This document shows positions 6,120 to 9,693 of a DNA stretch of 9,693 bases, piece by piece; positions within the stretch are counted from its first letter, which is position 1; every line of letters starts with the position of its first letter. The notes under the pieces are model-generated. The model saw nothing but the letters and a program-made list of their open reading frames with translations. It did no database searches and was not told the origin of the DNA. A program made the position numbers and the translations under genes. Origin of the DNA: Acidiferrobacteraceae bacterium (GTDB taxonomy: Bacteria > Pseudomonadota > Gammaproteobacteria > Arenicellales > UBA868); NCBI GenBank assembly GCA_002731295.1, contig PCBE01000074.1, positions 20,828-30,520 on the forward strand, written 5' to 3'.

Positions 6120-7754
6120 TTAGAGGCTGCCCATTACTTCGGTTTTTTCGCGCAGCCTGAATTTCTGCACTTTACCGGTAGATGTTTTGGGCAGTTCGAG
6201 GAAAACAACCGTCTTGGGTATTTTGAAGTGTGCCATCTGCTCGCGACAGAAATTGATAATGTCTTGGTCGGTAACTTCGGCGGCCGTGTCCTTAAGGGTA
6301 ACAAAAGCACACGGTGTTTCACCCCATTTATCATCTGGACGGGCGACGACTGCAGCTTCAAGGACATCGGGATGCCGATAAAGCGTGTCCTCAATTTCAA
6401 TTGAAGAGATATTTTCGCCCCCTGAGATGATGATGTCTTTTGAACGGTCTTTAAGCTGGATATACCCGTCGGGATACAGGACCCCAAGATCACCGGAATG
6501 GAACCAGCCGCCGGCAAAAGCCTCTGCAGTTGCCTTCGGGTTCTTGAGATAGCCCTTCATCACTATGTTGCCGCGAAACATGACCTCGCCCAGTTGTAAG
6601 GCATCCGGTTTAACCGAATTCATAGTTTCGGGGTCAAGAACCTTAAGGTCCTCAAGCATGTGATAGGGCACACCTTGCCGCGATTTAATTTCGGCCTGCT
6701 CAGCGAGTGTGAGGTCGTTCCATTCTGGGTGCCACGCGCAGATGACAGCAGGACCGTAAGTTTCCGTCAGCCCATATACATGGGTCATGGAGAATCCCGC
6801 AGCTTCCATTGCGGCCAACACAGCAGCTGGCGGTGGTGCGGCCGCTGTCATCACTTCGACCGTGTGATCAAAGTTCCTGGTGTCCGATTCAGCTGCATTG
6901 ATGATCAGATTGAGAACTACCGGTGCACCACAGAAATGAGTGACACCATGATCAGCGATCGCATCAAAGACGGCAGATGCGCTGACGTTGCGAAGGCAAA
7001 CACTGGTCCCACCGACAGCGGCCAGAGACCAGGGAAAACACCAGCCGTTGCAGTGGAACATCGGTAAGGTCCAGAGATACGTGGGATGATGGCCCAGGTT
7101 CCAGCCGATAATATTGCTGCTTGCATTGAGATAGGCGCCACGATGGTGGTAGACAACTCCTTTCGGATTACCCGTGGTCCCAGAGGTATAGTTCAGTGCG
7201 ATTGCATTCCACTCACTATCCGGTGCAGACCAGGTGTAATCCGATTTACCTTCAGTCAGAAGTTCTTCGTAAGTCAGTTCGCCCAGTCGGTCGCCGCCGG
7301 GCCCCTCAGGATCATCGATATCAATTACGAGTAGATCCTGTTTACAGATGCTAAGGGCATCTCTGATAACAGGTGAAAATTCGGTGTCGGTGATGAGAAC
7401 TTTCGCCTCACCATGTTGAAGGATGAATGCAAGTGTTTTGGCGTCCAGGCGTATGTTTAAGGCGTTGAGTACAGCGCCTGTCATCGGTACGCCAAAGTGA
7501 GATTCGTACAGGGCGGGGATATTTGGAGCCATCACAGATACTGTGTCCCCAGGTCCGATGTTCCGTTTTGCCAACGCTGAGGCCAGTCGATAGCATCGTT
7601 CTGCGGTTTCCTTCCAAGTCCATCGGGTACCGCCGTGGATAACTGCCGGGTGGTCCGGATAAACCCGAGCCACACGACCTAGGAAACTCAATGGACTCAG
7701 TGATACATAGTTGGCATCACAGCGGTCAAGATCGGTGTCATAAATATTGTGCAT
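6120..7754 (-). CDS. Medium/long-chain acyl-CoA synthetase (AMP-forming ligase, PRK08162-type)
   Basis: Adenylate-forming enzyme of 544 residues. It activates a carboxylic acid with ATP to the acyl-AMP, then transfers it to CoA, probably in the cytosol. The core motifs are in order: P-loop-like YTSGTTGNPKG (189-199), PMFHCNGWCFPW (231-242), VYGLTETYG (326-334), GGWFHSGDLG (415-424), hinge region DRSKDIIISGGENIS (436-450), and C-terminal LPKTSTGKVQKF with the adenylation lysine at K528. The N-terminal YVSLSPLSFL and the VVYHHRGAYLNA tract place it with proteobacterial acyl-CoA synthetases of the PRK08162 type, related to plant AAE/butyrate-CoA ligases and more distantly to methylmercaptopropionate-CoA ligases. 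The chain length or branching it prefers cannot be read. The start ATG has only a weak purine run (GCGAAGA) before it, but full family length and N-terminal homology support it. It lies 113 nt downstream of the quinone oxidoreductase and 35 nt upstream of the VOC gene. Confidence 0.94.
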   Translation of the reverse strand: MHNIYDTDLDRCDANYVSLSPLSFLGRVARVYPDHPAVIHGGTRWTWKETAERCYRLASALAKRNIGPGDTVSVMAPNIPALYESHFGVPMTGAVLNALNIRLDAKTLAFILQHGEAKVLITDTEFSPVIRDALSICKQDLLVIDIDDPEGPGGDRLGELTYEELLTEGKSDYTWSAPDSEWNAIALNYTSGTTGNPKGVVYHHRGAYLNASSNIIGWNLGHHPTYLWTLPMFHCNGWCFPWSLAAVGGTSVCLRNVSASAVFDAIADHGVTHFCGAPVVLNLIINAAESDTRNFDHTVEVMTAAAPPPAAVLAAMEAAGFSMTHVYGLTETYGPAVICAWHPEWNDLTLAEQAEIKSRQGVPYHMLEDLKVLDPETMNSVKPDALQLGEVMFRGNIVMKGYLKNPKATAEAFAGGWFHSGDLGVLYPDGYIQLKDRSKDIIISGGENISSIEIEDTLYRHPDVLEAAVVARPDDKWGETPCAFVTLKDTAAEVTDQDIINFCREQMAHFKIPKTVVFLELPKTSTGKVQKFRLREKTEVMGSL

Positions 7755-7867
7755 TCTTCGCGTTTACTGTTTGTCAGGTGTAAGTACGTACAACAGCATA
7801 CCGTAGAATCAGGATATTCGAACAGTATCGTCGCGGTCTTTACCGAATCGTCGGTGTGGCTAACCGC
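7755..7867. other. Intergenic gap between quinone oxidoreductase and acyl-CoA ligase
   Basis: These 113 bp lie between two minus-strand genes. No hairpin terminator, RNA gene or credible small ORF was seen. The gap is long enough for a separate ligase promoter, but the best hexamer pair (see rejected items) is weak. A short palindrome GTACGTAC sits at 7784-7791 without extended symmetry. Confidence 0.4.
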
Positions 7868-8860
7868 TCACTCAATGGTCAGCAGGATCTTCCCTATGTG
7901 ACTGCTGCTTTCCATGAGGTGGTGGGCTTGGGCTGCCTGGTTGAGCGGGTAAGTGCAGTGAATGTGAGGTCTGACTGTCTTATTTTCGAACATTGGCCAG
8001 ACAGTACGCTCAACGTCACTGGTGATCTGGGCTTTTTCATCCAGGCTTTGGGGCCGAAGGGTCGAGCCGGAGATGCTGAGTCTATTCATCATGACTTTTC
8101 CGAAATTGACTTCAGCCGTGCTCCCACCAAGAAAAGCAATTAAAGCATAGCGACCATCCCGTCCAAGCAAATCGATGTTTTTTTGGATGTAGTCGCCGGC
8201 GACCATATCTAGAACCACATCAACCCTATTTTTGCCAGTAATTTCTCCTACGATCCCTGGCCAATCCTCGGTTCGGTAATTGACAGCCTTGTCAGCGCCT
8301 GCCGATTCGCAGAAGGCGCATTTTTCGTCTGTGCCGGCGGTAGTGATAACGGTAGCGCCACAGGCTTTGGCCAGTTGAATAGCCGCGAGACCTATACCGC
8401 TGCTGCCACCGTGTACGAGAAGTGTCTCGCCCGATGCAAGCCGAGAGCGAGTGAAAAGATTGTAGTAAACCGTGAAATAGTTTTCCGGTATGGCACCGGC
8501 CAGCTGCGCATCATAACCTTCAGGCCACGGTAGACAATGCCGTTCATGTACCGTCGTATATTCCGCATAACCCCCGCCGTGGGTAAGCGCTGTAACATGA
8601 TCGCCAGGTTTATACCGACTGGTTTCCTCACCGACCGCTACAACTTCGCCCGCGACTTCAAGGCCGGGCAGTGGATTTGCATCAACCGGCGGGCGGTAGT
8701 TGCCCTGACGCTGAGCGCAGTCGGGCCGGTTAACACCAGCGACCATATTGCGGATCAGAATCTGATCTGGTGTCGGGTGTGGAATGGGTACGGAACAGGG
8801 TTTGAGTGCGTCAGGTCCGCCTGGTTCAGGAATTTCGATTGCAAGCATTGTCTCAGTCAT
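7868..8860 (-). CDS. NAD(P)H-quinone oxidoreductase, PIG3-type (zinc-independent MDR)
   Basis: Medium-chain dehydrogenase/reductase of 330 residues, expected to reduce quinones or other electrophilic carbonyls with NADPH in the cytosol. The N-terminal GroES-like domain carries GVNRPDCAQRQGNYRPP (42-58) and PLPGLEVAGEVVAVG (63-77). The Rossmann domain carries HGGSSGIGLAAIQLAKACGA (150-169). STLRPQS (266-272) is characteristic of the TP53I3/PIG3 group. Catalytic and structural zinc cysteine sets are absent, so an alcohol dehydrogenase role is unlikely. The start ATG at 8860 is preceded by AAGGGAAGA, a good Shine-Dalgarno; a second Met at residue 5 is a less likely start. It is first of three minus-strand genes. 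The 113-nt gap to the ligase leaves open whether they share a transcript. The physiological substrate is unknown; detoxification of reactive enones or quinones is the usual suggestion for this group. Confidence 0.92.
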   Translation of the reverse strand: MTETMLAIEIPEPGGPDALKPCSVPIPHPTPDQILIRNMVAGVNRPDCAQRQGNYRPPVDANPLPGLEVAGEVVAVGEETSRYKPGDHVTALTHGGGYAEYTTVHERHCLPWPEGYDAQLAGAIPENYFTVYYNLFTRSRLASGETLLVHGGSSGIGLAAIQLAKACGATVITTAGTDEKCAFCESAGADKAVNYRTEDWPGIVGEITGKNRVDVVLDMVAGDYIQKNIDLLGRDGRYALIAFLGGSTAEVNFGKVMMNRLSISGSTLRPQSLDEKAQITSDVERTVWPMFENKTVRPHIHCTYPLNQAAQAHHLMESSSHIGKILLTIE

Positions 8861-8975
8861 GTCGATTCTTCCCTTGAATTGTCCGTTGTGAAAAGATCAG
8901 GAATAAGGCTTCGAGCCAATTCGTCAGTTGCATCGGAATAATAGCAGCGCTTCGGTGTCTGTTCAGTTCAAGCGT

Positions 8976-9012
8976 GGCACCCTATAGACAACGGGTAATG
9001 ACGCCGGGTGCC
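8976..9012. repeat. Inverted repeat GGCACCC / GGGTGCC downstream of the glycosyltransferase gene
   Basis: Two perfect 7-bp arms (8976-8982 and 9006-9012) flank a 23-nt loop in the 176-bp gap between the glycosyltransferase stop and the quinone oxidoreductase start. On the minus strand it begins about 25 nt past the glycosyltransferase stop, a plausible place for a transcript-ending or transcript-stabilising hairpin. There is no T-run after it and the loop is long, so it is not a classical intrinsic terminator. It may be chance. The rest of the gap (8861-9036) shows only the Shine-Dalgarno of the quinone oxidoreductase gene. Confidence 0.25.
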
Positions 9013-9036
9013 CGTGAATCAAGGTCTCGGCCAGGT

Positions 9037-9693
9037 TTAGCGGCGAGGGGTGTGAAGTACATCGTCCGGTTGAATGTTTGTTGTCTTTGGCGGCACGAGA
9101 AAGTATTGGAACCTCTGAGTTCTGGAGTGTGACAGGCCGTAATCGTTACCCTTGATCGTAAGCGTTCGAAACTTGAAACCAGGAAACATTGTATTCGCAT
9201 TGGTTAAACACAGTTTGTCATCAGCCAGGCAGACGATCGCGATTCCATGATCTCGAATATCTGTTTCACTGACCCAGGGGCTCCATTGGTGGCTCAGGTG
9301 CTGAAGTACTGACGGATGATCGATCGAGTGAAAGGCGATACTGTCAGGTGCCATCCAGCCGCCACCAACCAGTTCGAGTTTAGACTCGAACGAATCATGC
9401 CACAGGCGTGTCACGGTCGATGCCAGTTCCTTTCCTGGAAAGTTGTAGCGTGACTTGACGCCTCCCTGACCAATGACAGCCAGCATGACTAGCGGTACCA
9501 GTATGGCGTAAACAATAGAGCCGACAAAAATCCGTCGGCATTGGATGCCGGTCAGGTTGATGGGAAACTGCAGAATGAGCATGATCCCTGCTGTAATAAG
9601 TATCGGGCCGCCCCAGCGACTTGAAATGTCTACTCCCAGTATCAGGCCGGGGATCGCGGTGATCAGTAGTGGAAAAAGCATTACCACGTATAT
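9037..9693 (-). CDS. Membrane glycosyltransferase, family-39-like (PMT/ArnT-like), C-terminal part only
   Basis: The reading frame is open through the right edge of the window (codons for Ile-Tyr precede the GTG at 9687), so the real start lies outside; about 218 C-terminal codons are present. Numbering from the GTG codon at 9687, three hydrophobic segments (about 3-20, 27-42 and 53-73) are followed by a soluble tail of about 140 residues, presumably periplasmic. The tail contains FPGKELASTVTRLWHDSF (83-100), VGGGWMAPDSIAFHS (107-121), HPSVLQ (124-129), SPWVSETDIRDHG (136-148) and a final YFLVPP (195-200). This order matches the C-terminal region of bacterial glycosyltransferase family 39 proteins as I remember it. 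Such enzymes move a sugar from a polyprenyl-phosphate donor to an envelope acceptor. The catalytic N-terminal loop with its acidic residues is not in the window, so neither activity nor intactness can be judged. It appears unrelated to the acyl-CoA genes beside it. Confidence 0.72.
   Translation of the reverse strand: MYVVMLFPLLITAIPGLILGVDISSRWGGPILITAGIMLILQFPINLTGIQCRRIFVGSIVYAILVPLVMLAVIGQGGVKSRYNFPGKELASTVTRLWHDSFESKLELVGGGWMAPDSIAFHSIDHPSVLQHLSHQWSPWVSETDIRDHGIAIVCLADDKLCLTNANTMFPGFKFRTLTIKGNDYGLSHSRTQRFQYFLVPPKTTNIQPDDVLHTPRR

Noticed and set aside
1611..7708. 13-bp exact repeat CTCAGTGATACAT at 1611-1623 and 7696-7708
   Set aside because: In about 9.7 kb roughly one 13-bp match is expected by chance, and one copy lies inside the ligase coding sequence.
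7795..7822. Minus-strand promoter for the ligase: TTCGAA (7817-7822) and TATGCT (7795-7800), 16-bp spacer
   Set aside because: The -35 matches only three of six and the -10 four of six positions, a level expected by chance in intergenic DNA.
7868..8860. Zinc-dependent alcohol dehydrogenase
   Set aside because: The catalytic Cys/His and structural four-Cys zinc sites are missing, and the PIG3-type motifs fit a quinone oxidoreductase.
8537..8941. 134-codon plus-strand open frame opposite the quinone oxidoreductase start
   Set aside because: It is antisense to conserved coding sequence, has no domain and no good Shine-Dalgarno.
1..9693. Mobile element, phage, CRISPR or defence island
   Set aside because: No transposase, integrase, direct-repeat array, terminal inverted repeats or tRNA-linked attachment site was seen; all genes have housekeeping or catabolic character.

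Overview
The window looks like chromosomal DNA of a free-living aerobic bacterium, most likely a Pseudomonadota and probably a gammaproteobacterium. That placement is inferred from the gene families (ETF-ubiquinone oxidoreductase, a human type-10-like hydroxyacyl-CoA dehydrogenase, a PRK08162-type acyl-CoA ligase) and moderate GC. No 16S or other taxonomic marker is present. There are eight protein-coding genes, two of them cut by the window edges, packed with short gaps. I see no tRNA, rRNA, transposase, phage gene, CRISPR array or defence gene.

Layout. (1) Positions 1-1565, minus strand: electron-transfer-flavoprotein:ubiquinone oxidoreductase, missing only its last few dozen residues at the left edge. 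(2) Positions 1566-1707: a divergent intergenic region with a plausible extended -10 promoter reading rightwards. (3) Positions 1708-5570, plus strand: an operon-like run of three genes. They encode an SDR closely resembling 3-hydroxy-2-methylbutyryl-CoA / type II 3-hydroxyacyl-CoA dehydrogenase, an SLC13/DASS-type permease with two central RCK_C (TrkA-C) domains, and a cytosolic M24 (Xaa-Pro peptidase-like) metallopeptidase. (4) Positions 5620-8860, minus strand, convergent with (3): transcribed in the order PIG3-type quinone oxidoreductase, medium/long-chain acyl-CoA ligase, VOC (glyoxalase-fold) metalloprotein. (5) Positions 9037-9693, minus strand: the C-terminal part of a family-39-like membrane glycosyltransferase, cut by the right edge.

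How the genes may work together. The common theme is acyl-CoA catabolism feeding the respiratory chain. The ligase activates a carboxylic acid, acyl-CoA dehydrogenases (not in the window) reduce ETF, ETF-QO passes those electrons to ubiquinone, and the SDR oxidises the (2-methyl-)3-hydroxyacyl-CoA. The permease and peptidase could supply an organic anion or proline-containing peptides, but their substrates cannot be read from sequence. The glycosyltransferase is probably unrelated cell-envelope biosynthesis. All eight genes belong to recognisable families. I found no convincing undescribed system. The most unusual items are the RCK_C-bearing permease with altered SNT-like motifs and a non-ATG start, and the ETF-QO/SDR divergent pairing.
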